64,000 nucleotides of DNA from FEN-1088 sp031407985 (GCA_031407985.1 JANOJB010000135.1:19344-83343), one strand, 5' to 3'; shown: positions 37,047 through 47,023, numbered from the stretch's first letter. The notes: a model not told the origin generated them from the sequence alone. Translations and numbers: made by a program.

Positions 37047-38123
37047 GTGAGCAACCGAGTCTTCAATTTCAGCGCGGGGCCGGCGATGCTGCCGGCCGAG
37101 GTTTTGGAAGCGTCCGCCAAAGCGCTTGTCGATTTTCAAGGCAAGGGTTTCGGCATCGCGGAATGCAGCCATCGGGGCAAGGAGTTCGACTCCGTGCTCG
37201 ACGAGGCGATCAGCCGCTGTCGCAAGCTGCTGGATGTGCCGGAAAGCCACGACGTGCTGTTCCTGCAAGGCGGTGCGACGCAGCTTTTCAACACCATCCC
37301 GATGAACTTCCTGAACGGGGTCGCGGATTACGTGGTCGGCGGCGAATGGTCGAAGAAGGCGGCTTCATCGGCGCAGAGCGCGTATGGCGAGAAGATTCGC
37401 GTGATTGCTTCAAGCGAAGAGACCAAGTTCGATCGCCCGCCCATGGGATGGACGGCGGACCCGAACGCGGCTTACCTGCATGTTTGTTCGAATGAAACCG
37501 TTCACGGCCACCGGTTGGTCGAATGGCCCGAGCATCCGAACCTCATCGTGGACGCCAGCTCGGAGATGATGTCACGGCCACACCCCGTGTCACGTGCGGC
37601 GCTGGTGTATGCGGGCGCGCAGAAAAATCTGGGGCCGGCGGGCGTTGTGCTGACGATCGTGCGCAAGGATCTGTATCCGCGCATCGCGAAGAGCGTGCCG
37701 AAGATCTTCAGTTTCCAGGCGCTGGCCGAGGCGAAGAGCTGCCTCAACACGCCGCCGACGTTCGGGATCTATTTCTTGCTTGAGATGTTTCGGTGGCTGG
37801 AGGCCCAGGGTGGCCTGGCGGCGGTTGAGAAACGCAACACCGAGAAGGCGACCTTGATCTACGACGCCATCGACAACTCAGGTGGTTTTTACAAAGGCAC
37901 CGTCGCCGACAAGGCCGCGCGCAGCCACATGAACGTGACGTTCCTGCTGCCAACCGAGGAAGCCACCGACAAATTCGTGAAGGACGCCGCGAAGAACGGC
38001 ATGGTGGCCCTGAAGGGCTATCGGTCCGTCGGCGGCATTCGGGCGTCGATCTACAACGCGATGCCGGTCGCCGGCGCACGCGCGCTGGTCGACTTCATGA
38101 ACACGTTCGCGAAAAGCGCGTAG
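37047..38123 (+). CDS. serC: Phosphoserine aminotransferase
   Basis: 358 aa, the usual length for SerC, a class V PLP-dependent aminotransferase converting 3-phosphohydroxypyruvate to phosphoserine (and used in the PLP pathway). 'VFNFSAGPAMLPAEVLE' opens the protein, 'LFLQGGATQLFNTIPMNFL' follows, and the PLP Lys lies in 'VYAGAQKNLGPAGVVL'. C-terminal 'GYRSVGGIRASIYNAMP' is also diagnostic. The start is GTG 37047, with no clear ribosome site. Its stop is one base from that of the convergent acetyltransferase gene. Confidence 0.96.
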   Translation: MSNRVFNFSAGPAMLPAEVLEASAKALVDFQGKGFGIAECSHRGKEFDSVLDEAISRCRKLLDVPESHDVLFLQGGATQLFNTIPMNFLNGVADYVVGGEWSKKAASSAQSAYGEKIRVIASSEETKFDRPPMGWTADPNAAYLHVCSNETVHGHRLVEWPEHPNLIVDASSEMMSRPHPVSRAALVYAGAQKNLGPAGVVLTIVRKDLYPRIAKSVPKIFSFQALAEAKSCLNTPPTFGIYFLLEMFRWLEAQGGLAAVEKRNTEKATLIYDAIDNSGGFYKGTVADKAARSHMNVTFLLPTEEATDKFVKDAAKNGMVALKGYRSVGGIRASIYNAMPVAGARALVDFMNTFAKSA

Positions 38124-38124
38124 C

Positions 38125-38685
38125 CTACGCAGGCTCTTGAGGGTCGATCGTGCGTTGGCGCAGATAAAGCACGCAGGGTGCTGCGGGCAGTTGCAGAGTT
38201 CCAATCGTTGAGGCCGGATGTTCGAACGTGCCCGCGAAAGAGAGCCCGCATTTTTCCATGACCCGCCGGGAGGCGCCGTTGTCTCGATGCGTGCGCGCGG
38301 AGACGGTGGCGACCTCCAGCTTGTCGAACGCGTGCGCGATCAGCGACTTGGTGACTTCGGTGGCGATGCCCTGGTTCCACAGGACGCGCCGCAACCGATA
38401 GCCCACCTCCGCCCAACTTTGTTCGAAGCGATCCGGGCGAAGGTGAGCCCAACCTAAGAAGCCCCCGCGGGCTTTGCATTCGATCGCAAAAAATCCCATG
38501 CCCGGATGATTCAACGGATACGCAAGCATTCGCGGAAGGATCATGTCCGCGTAGACCTCTTTCGGGGTATTCGCTCCTCCCGAGATGTACCGCATAACCT
38601 CCGGGTCGGAGTCCAGTTCAACGAGTGAATCCACGTCCGAAGCCGAGAACAGCCGCAGGCGTAGGCGTTTGGTGTCGAGGTTCAC
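38125..38685 (-). CDS. GNAT family N-acetyltransferase (RimJ/RimL-like)
   Basis: 186 aa. 'LDTKRLRLRLFSASDVDSL' at the N-terminus, 'GYRLRRVLWNQGIATEV' (acetyl-CoA pyrophosphate loop) and 'NGASRRVMEKCGLSFAG' are standard for RimJ/RimL-like GNAT enzymes that acetylate protein N-termini or small amines. The start is GTG 38685, which overlaps the stop of the upstream AAA+ gene as GTGA (38682-38685), so the pair is translationally coupled. The substrate is unknown. Confidence 0.88.
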   Translation of the reverse strand: MNLDTKRLRLRLFSASDVDSLVELDSDPEVMRYISGGANTPKEVYADMILPRMLAYPLNHPGMGFFAIECKARGGFLGWAHLRPDRFEQSWAEVGYRLRRVLWNQGIATEVTKSLIAHAFDKLEVATVSARTHRDNGASRRVMEKCGLSFAGTFEHPASTIGTLQLPAAPCVLYLRQRTIDPQEPA

Positions 38686-41600
38686 GAAGGATTTTTAGTC
38701 GGGTGGTAGACACAGAAGTTACCGGTCCTGACCGCGCGGGACAGGTTTGCTCCGAGGTCGGGAGCGGCTTCAGCGATGCGAACCATGGCGTTCTTGATGC
38801 GGCGCTGGACGGCGCTGCGGGCGCGTTCCGCGGCCGAGCCGGCGCGGCGGGCGCGACCTCCTAGGCCCACGGCGCGTCCGAGTTCGGCGGCCAGGAAATC
38901 GATTTCCTCGCGGGCGCGGGCGGCGCGGTTCGTGTCCCCGAACGATTCGGACTCGGCCAAGGTGTCGCGGAGATCCTCCAGGCGCCGCTTGTATTCGGCG
39001 CGTGCTTCGTCGTCCAGCAGCTCGCCCGCGTCCCCCTGATCGATGGGCGCGTCCTCGGACGGGCCACGGCCCCCGGCGACCAGATCCAGAACATGAATCT
39101 CCCGCCCCGGCGCGGCCAGCAGACGGGCCAGGTACTGAAGACCGAGGGTGTCCTTCAGACGGAAGGTTCCCGCCGTCCGCGCCGTCATCGTCCAGAACTC
39201 GCCCTCCAAAGTCATCGTGAACAACGACTCGGACTCTCTTTCGGTGCCTGTGGCCGTGACCGACGCGCCCGGCATTGCGGCCGCGCCGCTTGGCGTGGTT
39301 GCGCCATTTGCCTTGGCCGCGTCCGCCGTTCTGTCCGGTCCTCTCGTGGGGCCAGCGGATCCCGCGCGATTCGTTTCGGCGATTCTTGTGTTGATGTGGC
39401 AGACCAGTGACGACATCCCCAGTTCCTCGGCGATCTCCATCGCGCCGAGTAGAAGTTCCCGTGCGCGTGCGGTATCCCCCGGATCGCCGCGCTGGAGCAA
39501 AGCACAGCCGTATTCGTACCGCGCGCGCGCCAGAAGGGGGCGCGCATCCAGGCGACGCAGGCGTGCGAGAGCATTGTCGAAATGCGCGCTGGCCTGGTCC
39601 CAGCGACCAAGCCGCGTGGCCAGCAAGGCCAATAGGCGCGACACCGGTCCCTCCCACTGGATATGGGTCATGCCCAACATCACATACTGGTCGGCGGAGG
39701 GAAGCAGACGCTGATAAAGCTTTTTCACGAGGTCTGGAGAGCCGACGAACGCCGCCGACTCCGCGACGAAGAACAACGCGAAGAGGTTATCGATGGGGGG
39801 GAGCAATTCCTCGGGCACCGAATAAAGGTGGTTGCGCGCCGTGTCCGCTTCCTCGAGGCGCGTGTAGACCAACGCGGATCCCGTTTCTTGCCACGCCAAC
39901 GCATTGTGAAAATTCGCGCGTTCGCGCCGCGCGCGCGGATCCAACGCCCGCATGTCGTCATGCCGTTCCGCCGTTCGCAGCAGACCCTCGCGCTGGAACA
40001 GCAAAGCCCGGTCTGCCTGGGGGTCTTGCGTATCACGGGCCAATTGTCGGGCCTGCTCCTCCAGGCGTTCGGCTTCTGCGAAATGGCCGTGGGTGGTCGC
40101 CCGCACCGCCCGGAACAGCGGCACCCGCCACAGGATCCACGATGCCCGCAATTCCGTGGCCAAGGCCTCGCAAGCATTGATGCGGGCGTCGGCCTCGGGA
40201 AACTCGCCGAGCGCCAGGTGATCGAGCGCCAAGCGCATGTGGGTTCGCAACAGGCGTTCACGGTCGCCCTCGGCGATGGCCAACGTCTCGACCTCCCGAT
40301 TCAGTGCCAGACGCTCTCTTGGATCGACGACGTCCATCAGCGCGGACAATCCGTCGTGCATGGTCTCCAAAAGACCGCGCCGATCGCCCAACCGCCGCGC
40401 GGTCGCGATTGCCTCACGCGCGATACGCACGGGTTCGTCGGCGTTCGTCGCGGGTTGCAGCGCGCCGGCCAGTCGGGCCAGCAGCCGCGCGCGTACGGGA
40501 GTGTCCCCCGGCGGCTGGACGGCAAGCGCCCCTTCAAGCAAGTGCACCATCACGGGATCGACAACCGCGAAAGTGATCACGCGGCCATAGGTCAGCGCCG
40601 CGCCGGCCAGCAACATCGGATCGCCCAGGGCCCGGGCCGCCGTCGCGACCTCGCAGCACAGGGCCCGGCCAGCCACGACGTCGCCCCGGCGGATTCGGGT
40701 TTCACCCAGTGCCAATAGAACGCGCGCTCGTAGCAGTGCTGGGCTGCCGGCGGCTGCCACGGCCGCGGCGGCGCGTTCCAGAACCGCGATGGCTTCCTCG
40801 AGCGCGGTCAGTTCGACCGCTCGGTTGGCGGCGCGCACGGCAAAGTCGACCGCGCGCGGTAGATCCGTCGCGGGACCTTCGATCGCGTGGTGGGCCAATT
40901 CCATCAGCGGTAGCGCGGTGTCGGTGACGGCAAGGGTTTCGATGCCGCGCCCAATGGCCGCGTGCAGTGTTCGGCGCTGTTCCACCGGAAGGTCGCGGTA
41001 CAGCACCTCGCGCACCAACGCGTGCGAGAAACGGGGTCTCCCGGTGCGCTCGGCGAACACCCCCGCGCGAAGGCTTTCGGCGACCTTCGTGGCGATCCAC
41101 GAGGGATCAAGCCCGGCCGCCGCGGCCAGCAGCGCGGGCTGAATCTCGTCGCCCGCCACGGCGGCCAGGTTCAGAAGGTCGCGCGCATCGCCCGGGACAC
41201 GATCGAGGCGCTGGCGGATCACGTCGCGCACGCCCGCCGGCACGACGCCCGCGGCGATCGACGCGTGGCCCTCCTCGGTTATCAGGCGGAGCATTTCTTC
41301 AAGGAACAGAGGATTGCCCTGGGTTCGCTCGAAGATCCGGGTTTCGACGTCGGACGCCAGCGTTCCGGCCCGCCTTCGCAACAGATCCATGGTCGTCTCC
41401 CGATCCAGGCGCGGGAGTCCCAGGATCTGTCCCTCGCGTCCCAGGCGCGAGATCATTTCGGCCGTATCCTGATCAAGTCGCGCCTCGACGTCTCGACAGG
41501 TCGCGAGCAACAACACGTGCAGTGACCGCAGTTCGCGCGCCAGGGCATACAGCAACAGCAACGACGATCGATCGGCGGAATGCAGATCGTCGAACACCAA

Positions 41601-42068
41601 CACCAACCCCGCCGGCGTCGCCGCGCGCCGCACCAGCGCCGTCACCGTTCGCCACAAGCGAAAGCGCGCCTCGTCGGGGGACGCACCCGTCGGCACGGGC
41701 AGGCCTTGCAACCGTTGGCGAATTTCCGGCACCAAATCCGCGACCATCGGCGCACCGTCGTCAAGAACACTCCGCAGGGTGTCTTCATCCACCCGGCGCG
41801 AAAGCCCCGCCAGGACATCCATCCACGGCCAGTAGGCGGGTGCGCCGCCAGCTTCCCAGGAGCGTCCCCACAGCACCGGCAGGCCACGTCGCAGGGCCGA
41901 TTCGGTCACCTCATCGCACAGCCTGGTTTTGCCAATTCCCGGCTCGCCCATCAGCAGAAAGAAACGCCCGCGCCCGGCAATCGCGTCGTCCAGGCCGCGT
42001 GCGATCTGGTCGACCTCGCGGCCGCGCCCCACGAAGAGCCGTTCGGGTACCGAATCACCGGGGATCAC
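38682..42068 (-). CDS. Large AAA+ (AAA_16/MalT-like) signalling ATPase with TPR-like region
   Basis: 1,128 aa. The N-terminal STAND/AAA-type ATPase has Walker A at residues 41-48 (GEPGIGKT), Walker B near 'GLVLVFDDLHSADRSSLLLL', and a winged-helix region. Residues ~400-880 are helical repeats typical of MalT/AfsR-like regulators. The last ~170 residues ('GTFRLKDTLGLQYLARLLA...ERARSAVQRRIKNAMVRIAE') form a conserved tail that I associate with regulators of this lineage and that may bind DNA; no LuxR motif is evident. The GTG start lies nine bases after a TATAAA box. It is coupled to the acetyltransferase gene. Confidence 0.82.
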   Translation of the reverse strand: MIPGDSVPERLFVGRGREVDQIARGLDDAIAGRGRFFLLMGEPGIGKTRLCDEVTESALRRGLPVLWGRSWEAGGAPAYWPWMDVLAGLSRRVDEDTLRSVLDDGAPMVADLVPEIRQRLQGLPVPTGASPDEARFRLWRTVTALVRRAATPAGLVLVFDDLHSADRSSLLLLYALARELRSLHVLLLATCRDVEARLDQDTAEMISRLGREGQILGLPRLDRETTMDLLRRRAGTLASDVETRIFERTQGNPLFLEEMLRLITEEGHASIAAGVVPAGVRDVIRQRLDRVPGDARDLLNLAAVAGDEIQPALLAAAAGLDPSWIATKVAESLRAGVFAERTGRPRFSHALVREVLYRDLPVEQRRTLHAAIGRGIETLAVTDTALPLMELAHHAIEGPATDLPRAVDFAVRAANRAVELTALEEAIAVLERAAAAVAAAGSPALLRARVLLALGETRIRRGDVVAGRALCCEVATAARALGDPMLLAGAALTYGRVITFAVVDPVMVHLLEGALAVQPPGDTPVRARLLARLAGALQPATNADEPVRIAREAIATARRLGDRRGLLETMHDGLSALMDVVDPRERLALNREVETLAIAEGDRERLLRTHMRLALDHLALGEFPEADARINACEALATELRASWILWRVPLFRAVRATTHGHFAEAERLEEQARQLARDTQDPQADRALLFQREGLLRTAERHDDMRALDPRARRERANFHNALAWQETGSALVYTRLEEADTARNHLYSVPEELLPPIDNLFALFFVAESAAFVGSPDLVKKLYQRLLPSADQYVMLGMTHIQWEGPVSRLLALLATRLGRWDQASAHFDNALARLRRLDARPLLARARYEYGCALLQRGDPGDTARARELLLGAMEIAEELGMSSLVCHINTRIAETNRAGSAGPTRGPDRTADAAKANGATTPSGAAAMPGASVTATGTERESESLFTMTLEGEFWTMTARTAGTFRLKDTLGLQYLARLLAAPGREIHVLDLVAGGRGPSEDAPIDQGDAGELLDDEARAEYKRRLEDLRDTLAESESFGDTNRAARAREEIDFLAAELGRAVGLGGRARRAGSAAERARSAVQRRIKNAMVRIAEAAPDLGANLSRAVRTGNFCVYHPTKNPS

Positions 42069-42077
42069 AACCCGCGA

Positions 42078-42083
42078 TTTATA
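42078..42083 (-). promoter_or_regulatory. -10 box just upstream of the AAA+ regulator start
   Basis: On the minus strand TATAAA is followed by nine bases and the GTG at 42068. The predicted transcript would have a leader of zero to three bases and no ribosome-binding site. Confidence 0.35.
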
Positions 42084-42178
42084 CCTTGTTCACTGCGTCC
42101 CCAGTTCCGGCGCCCGGGAACATTCCAGCCATCGGATGCTGAAAATGGTAAGGTTCACTACACCACGAGGAGGGCGCG

Positions 42179-44338
42179 ATGTTTTCGCCTGCGCAGTCGA
42201 GGTTTGAATCCCCAGCAGCCCGCGTGGGCATGTTGATGGTCGTGTTTTTTGCGGGGTGGGGGTGCGCCGCGGTCCGCACCGGCGCCGCCGACAAGGGCAC
42301 CGACGGTGGTCCCGGGCCTGGGCCCGTTGCGGGCGCGGATGCGACCGCAACGATCGACGTTCTGACGGATCAACCTCAGCGCGGAACCATCGGCGACGCG
42401 CCCCCGGGGGATCGCGTTCAGACGCCGGACCTAGGGGACGTTTGCACCGACGCAGGCAACTGCATCGTGGGTTGCGGAAACGGGAAACTGGATCCGGGAT
42501 TCGCCGAGGCGTGCGACGATGGCAATAGCAAGTCGGGCGACGGTTGTGCCTCCGACTGCAGCGCGATCGAGAAGGACTACGCATGTCCGCAGCCGGGTAC
42601 GGCCTGTGTGTATCTGGTCAAGTGCGGCGACGGCAAGCTGGGCGGAAAGGAAATTTGCGACGATGGCGACGTCACCGATGGCGATGGTTGTTCGTCGACC
42701 TGCCAGATCGACAAGGGCTGGGACTGCGTGCTGCCGGGAACGCCGTGCGCTCCTGATTGCGGCGACGGCGTCCTGATCGCAGCCGAACAATGTGAACCGC
42801 CCAACGCCGGCAGCGGTTGTTCGGCCGCCTGCAAGTTGGAACCTGGGTTCGTTTGCGACGCGCCCCCGGCCGTCGCCAATCCCGGTCAGCCCGCCAAATG
42901 CCACCGGACGGTGTGTGGGGACGGCAAGAAAGAGGGTGCCGAGGCCTGCGACGACACCAACCTGATCGACGGTGACGGATGCGCGGCGACGTGTACGTTC
43001 GAGCCGGATTGCAGCACCGGTACTTGTGTGTCGAAATGCGGCGACGGCATGAAGTTGCCGCCCGAGGTCTGCGATGACGGCAACACCCGCGACGGAGACG
43101 GCTGCACGCGCGCCTGTACGTCGGAGATCGGCTTCATGTGCGGTGATTCGTCGATGAATCCGCCGGCGCAGTTGAACCTCAAGGTCACGTACCGCGATTT
43201 CGTCAGCTTTCCGGTGAACGGTTCAACCAGACATCCCGATTTCGAGGCCTTCTGGGGCGACGACGTCACGCCGCTGCTGGTGAAGCCGATGCTGGGCGCG
43301 ACCGGCAAGCCCGTCATGGACGGCAGATGCGTGGCGCCGGGGCAGACGGTGATGTGTCCGAAGGGTCAGGAGCTGACCACGCAGGCGAATTTCGACCAGT
43401 GGTACCGCGATGTACCGGCCGCGAACATCACGATCCCCGGCACGCTGCTGTTGCCGCGCCTGGGGAACGGTTCCTACGTGTACGACTCGGCGAATTTGGG
43501 TTTTTACCCTATCGACAAGAAGGGCTGGACCGCCGCCCCCATCAAGGAGAACAACGCGACGGCCGAGGCCGGCGTGAACGACGGGTTGATGCACAACTTC
43601 GGGTTCACGACGGAAATCCGCTATTTCTTCCAGTATCGTGGCGGTGAATCATTGACCTTCAGCGGCGATGACGACGTGTGGATCTTCATCAACCGCAGGC
43701 TGGCTCTGGATCTGGGTGGACTGCACCCGCCGCTTGAGCGCACGTTGGTCGTGGACACCAGCGCCGCGGCGTTGGGCCTGGCCCTGGGTGGCCTTTACGA
43801 GATCACTTTGTTCCACGCCGAACGTCACACCGCCGGGTCGAACTTCAAATTGACGTTGACCGGCTTCGCCCCCACGTCCAGCACCTGTGGCCCCATGTGC
43901 GGCGACGGGGTCGTCATCGCGCCCGAGCAGTGTGATCTTGGCACGGCCATGAATGTCGGCGGCTACAACGGATGCACGGCGACGTGCCGGCGCGGTCCCT
44001 CCTGCGGCGATGCCATGGTTCAAGCCCCTGACGAACAATGCGACGACGGTCTCAACCTGACGCTTTATGGGTCAAATGGCATGCCGGGATGCGCGCCGGG
44101 TTGTGTGGACAGCGGGTACTGTGGGGACGCCAAGCTGGACGGTATTTTTGGTGAGCAGTGCGATCTGGGCGCCGCGATGAACACGGGGGCCTACAGCGGC
44201 TGCCTTGCGACCTGTCTGCTGGGACCGCGCTGTGGCGACGGCATCTTGCAGAAAGAATCCGGCGAGGAATGCGACGATGGGGGAACGGTCGGCGGTGATC
44301 GCTGCTCGCACGACTGCAAGGTCGAATTCATTCCGTGA
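42179..44338 (+). CDS. Lipoprotein with DUF4215 repeats and a fibro-slime domain
   Basis: 719 aa. The signal peptide ends in 'FFAGWGC' (probable lipobox, Cys about residue 29). Cys-rich DUF4215-type repeats ('CDDGNSKSGDGCASDC', 'CDDGDVTDGDGCSSTC', 'CDDGNTRDGDGCTRAC') fill residues ~95-325. A fibro-slime/PA14-like beta-sandwich follows ('FSGDDDVWIFINRRLALDLG...LFHAERHTAGSNFKL', about 330-570), then further Cys-rich repeats to the end. These are extracellular, probably Ca-binding or adhesive surface modules. GAGGAGG lies just before the ATG. No enzyme motif is seen. Confidence 0.8.
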   Translation: MFSPAQSRFESPAARVGMLMVVFFAGWGCAAVRTGAADKGTDGGPGPGPVAGADATATIDVLTDQPQRGTIGDAPPGDRVQTPDLGDVCTDAGNCIVGCGNGKLDPGFAEACDDGNSKSGDGCASDCSAIEKDYACPQPGTACVYLVKCGDGKLGGKEICDDGDVTDGDGCSSTCQIDKGWDCVLPGTPCAPDCGDGVLIAAEQCEPPNAGSGCSAACKLEPGFVCDAPPAVANPGQPAKCHRTVCGDGKKEGAEACDDTNLIDGDGCAATCTFEPDCSTGTCVSKCGDGMKLPPEVCDDGNTRDGDGCTRACTSEIGFMCGDSSMNPPAQLNLKVTYRDFVSFPVNGSTRHPDFEAFWGDDVTPLLVKPMLGATGKPVMDGRCVAPGQTVMCPKGQELTTQANFDQWYRDVPAANITIPGTLLLPRLGNGSYVYDSANLGFYPIDKKGWTAAPIKENNATAEAGVNDGLMHNFGFTTEIRYFFQYRGGESLTFSGDDDVWIFINRRLALDLGGLHPPLERTLVVDTSAAALGLALGGLYEITLFHAERHTAGSNFKLTLTGFAPTSSTCGPMCGDGVVIAPEQCDLGTAMNVGGYNGCTATCRRGPSCGDAMVQAPDEQCDDGLNLTLYGSNGMPGCAPGCVDSGYCGDAKLDGIFGEQCDLGAAMNTGAYSGCLATCLLGPRCGDGILQKESGEECDDGGTVGGDRCSHDCKVEFIP

Positions 44339-44473
44339 GCTTCTCTGCGCCAATGCGCACCGCGTCTGGAAGTCCGATCTCGCGATCAAACCGTCAAATG
44401 ATGCCTGCATGGTACGCATCGGACTGCCCCCTCGACCCTCAAGATTGGGGTTGGCGCCGCCGAGGGGGGAGCG

Positions 44474-47023
44474 ATGGTTCATCGCATTGGTTCCTCCGGC
44501 CGCGCTTTGTTGTTTGGTGTCATCGGGGGGACTGCGGCGACGTTCGCCACCCCGCGGGTCGAGGCCCAGGACCTGGCGTGGATGCACACCCAGATCGCAG
44601 CCGTCAACGGCGCGATGCCGTCGATCGAAGTGGATCGCCTGGGGTACGTGCACGTGGGGTGGACGCTGGGCATGGGCGGCTCCAGCTACTACGCGTACCA
44701 CGCGACCAACAGCAGCGGAGACTACGCGCATACGCTGGTTGATTCCCGGACCACGGGGTCGCCGGCGCCGTACTTTCCGTTTCTGACCACCGACTCCCTT
44801 GGATTTTTTCACATGGTGTGGCGCGAGCTGAGCTTGACGGGCAGGCCGGTCTTCTATCGAACGAACAATCCGGAGACGCGTGCCCTGGTGAAGATGAGCT
44901 TCAGCAGTTCGGGGCACACCCACGATCCGGGCATGGACGTCACGGCCGACAACATTGCCCACGTGATTACGGAAGCGGATTCGTGCACGGGGTGCCCGAG
45001 CGGAAGCAACCTGTACGACGAGAGCTTCACCAGCACCGTGGCGTACGCGGGGCGTGTGACGACGTTGGTGCTGGACACGAACGACAACACGGGCATGCAG
45101 CAGTTTTCGAGCACGGTGACCCCGGACGGTACCCGTCACCTGGTCTTTTCGATGCGCCTGGCACCACCAGCGGACAACCAGGGTCTGGTTTACTACGCTG
45201 CCCGTGTGCCGGGCAGCCTGACCTGGTCGACGCCTGTATCGATCACGGGGCATCAGGACAACTACCAGGGTTGGCCCGCGATTGTCGCCGACGCGGCCGG
45301 GACGCTGCACGTGGTGTACTCGTCGGAGGACTACGGGATTTACTACGTCAAGAAGGGGACCGGGAGCTGGTCGGCGCCGCTGCGTATCAACGACCAGAAC
45401 GCCGTCATGGACGCCATTCCCAGCATCGCGATCGATCCAAACGGGCGATTGCATGTCGTCTTTCAGCGCTACACGCCGAGGACCGGACTGCCGGCCGTGG
45501 TTTCGTTGCACTACACCACCAACGCATTCGACGTGGACAACTGGCTGGATCCCGCGTCGCAGGTGCTGACCAACGTGACGACGTTTGAGTTGACACATCA
45601 GAACCGCAAGGTGGCGGTGAACTGGGTCGATGGGCAGGTGTTGGTGCCCTATCAGCGCGGGACGACCATCTGGCTGGCATCGACGCCCGACGTGCCCGTC
45701 ACGCCGACCACGCCGGGGGTGCCGGGCGCGGCGGGCGGGACCAGTACGCTGATGTCCGTCGCTGGTTTCACGCCACCCGTCGAGATCAACCGCACCTTGT
45801 CGAACACGGCGATGACCGCCACCAGCGTGTTGAGGTTCACCATCGCGGATGGTGGCGGTGACAACGCCGGGACGCAGATCAGCGCGCTGCACGTCAACGC
45901 TGGCGGGGCGCAGAGCTACACTACCGTGACAGGAAAAGGCGAGGGTCTGTCTTATCTGCTGGCAGGGGCGCAACTGGTCACCGGATCCGGTCAGACCATC
46001 ACGGCGGTGGTTTCGGACAAGAAGCTCGTGTTCAGGGATGTCAATCACGCGCTGTGGGTTCCAAGTGGCGGGTCGCAAACTTTCGACCTTCAGATCTGGA
46101 TGAAAAACCAGGCCTACGTGACGGGTAAGACGATCGATCTGCGCATCAAACCGGATCAGGACGTCGTGACGGAACGCGCGGGATCGGCGATGGCGGTGGA
46201 CCAGCCGATCGTCGCCACCAGCGGCATGTTGGTGGTGGACAACAACGCCATGTGCCCGACCGGCACGTCCTGCAACGACGGCAACCCATGCACGCACACG
46301 GACATGTGCAACAACTCGAGCGTCTGCGTCGGACTGACCGTCACCTGCAACAGCGATCCGTGTACCAGCCGAACGTGCAATGGCACGGCGGTTTGTACGG
46401 CAACGCCGGTCTCGTGTGGAGGGACCGGCAACGGCGGCGCGCCCGGCACCGGAGGCGCGTCGATGGGGGGCGCGCCCGGCAGCGGAGGCGCGTCGACGGG
46501 GGGCGCGCCCGGCGGCGGAGGCGCGTCGACGGGGGGCGCGCCCAGCGGCGGAGGCGCATCAACAGGTGGCGCGCCCGGCAGCGGAGGCGCATCGACGGGT
46601 GGCACGCCCGGCGGCGGAGGCGCGTGGACGGGGGGCGCGCCCGGCAGCGGAGGCGCGTCCACGGGGGGCGTATCGGCCGGTGGCGGCAGCGGCGGATCTG
46701 CTCCAGTGGGATCGACCGGTGGCGCGATGGGCCCCGGAGGTACATCAACCGGCGGGATTTCGGGCAACGGGGGTGCTTCGGTGAATGGGGCCGCAACGGG
46801 AGGGTCGACCACCGGGGGGCGGGGTGGAGGATCGCCCGCCGGCGGATCAACCGGAGGCAGCGCTCCGGACGGCGGGACGAATTCCGCCGAAGCGCCCTCG
46901 GGCTGTGGCTGCGAAATGGGTTCGGGATCGAATCGAGGATCGATACCGGGATTGGCGTTCGGCTCGGCGTTGCTGTTCTTGACTTTGCTTCGCAGGCGAA
47001 GACGATCCGCGCGGGTGGACTGA
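44474..47023 (+). CDS. Surface protein with beta-propeller-like repeats, Gly-rich stalk and MYXO-CTERM-type tail
   Basis: 849 aa. A signal peptide (to about 'RVEAQ') is followed by at least six blades of the type 'PSIxVDxxGxxHVxW' (residues ~35-340), a beta-sandwich region (~430-590), a Cys-rich segment ('CNDGNPCTHTDMC...CTSRTCNG'), and a long Gly/Ala/Ser stalk (~655-795) with 11-residue repeats. The end has 'SGCGCEMG', one hydrophobic helix and RRRRR-rich residues, the three parts of a MYXO-CTERM sorting signal processed by myxosortase. The ribosome site is GGGGGGAG before ATG 44474. A cell-surface binding role is inferred. Confidence 0.8.
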   Translation: MVHRIGSSGRALLFGVIGGTAATFATPRVEAQDLAWMHTQIAAVNGAMPSIEVDRLGYVHVGWTLGMGGSSYYAYHATNSSGDYAHTLVDSRTTGSPAPYFPFLTTDSLGFFHMVWRELSLTGRPVFYRTNNPETRALVKMSFSSSGHTHDPGMDVTADNIAHVITEADSCTGCPSGSNLYDESFTSTVAYAGRVTTLVLDTNDNTGMQQFSSTVTPDGTRHLVFSMRLAPPADNQGLVYYAARVPGSLTWSTPVSITGHQDNYQGWPAIVADAAGTLHVVYSSEDYGIYYVKKGTGSWSAPLRINDQNAVMDAIPSIAIDPNGRLHVVFQRYTPRTGLPAVVSLHYTTNAFDVDNWLDPASQVLTNVTTFELTHQNRKVAVNWVDGQVLVPYQRGTTIWLASTPDVPVTPTTPGVPGAAGGTSTLMSVAGFTPPVEINRTLSNTAMTATSVLRFTIADGGGDNAGTQISALHVNAGGAQSYTTVTGKGEGLSYLLAGAQLVTGSGQTITAVVSDKKLVFRDVNHALWVPSGGSQTFDLQIWMKNQAYVTGKTIDLRIKPDQDVVTERAGSAMAVDQPIVATSGMLVVDNNAMCPTGTSCNDGNPCTHTDMCNNSSVCVGLTVTCNSDPCTSRTCNGTAVCTATPVSCGGTGNGGAPGTGGASMGGAPGSGGASTGGAPGGGGASTGGAPSGGGASTGGAPGSGGASTGGTPGGGGAWTGGAPGSGGASTGGVSAGGGSGGSAPVGSTGGAMGPGGTSTGGISGNGGASVNGAATGGSTTGGRGGGSPAGGSTGGSAPDGGTNSAEAPSGCGCEMGSGSNRGSIPGLAFGSALLFLTLLRRRRRSARVD
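46433..46663 (+). repeat. 33-bp tandem repeat encoding GGAPGSGGAST-type stalk
   Basis: Seven in-frame 33-base units start at 46433, 46466, 46499, 46532, 46565, 46598 and 46631. They encode variants of GGAPGSGGAST, with changes at positions 3-6 and 10-11. Unit length is a multiple of three, so gain or loss of units only changes stalk length. Confidence 0.85.

Noticed and set aside
44072..46297. 741-codon open frame on the minus strand
   Set aside because: It lies opposite the fibro-slime and MYXO-CTERM genes, both of which have clear domains and ribosome sites. The product is Arg/His/Val-rich without a recognisable domain, as expected for an antisense frame in GC-rich DNA.
46433..46663. Possible CRISPR array
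   Set aside because: Units are adjacent without spacers, in frame, and encode a Gly-rich stalk; no cas gene is present.
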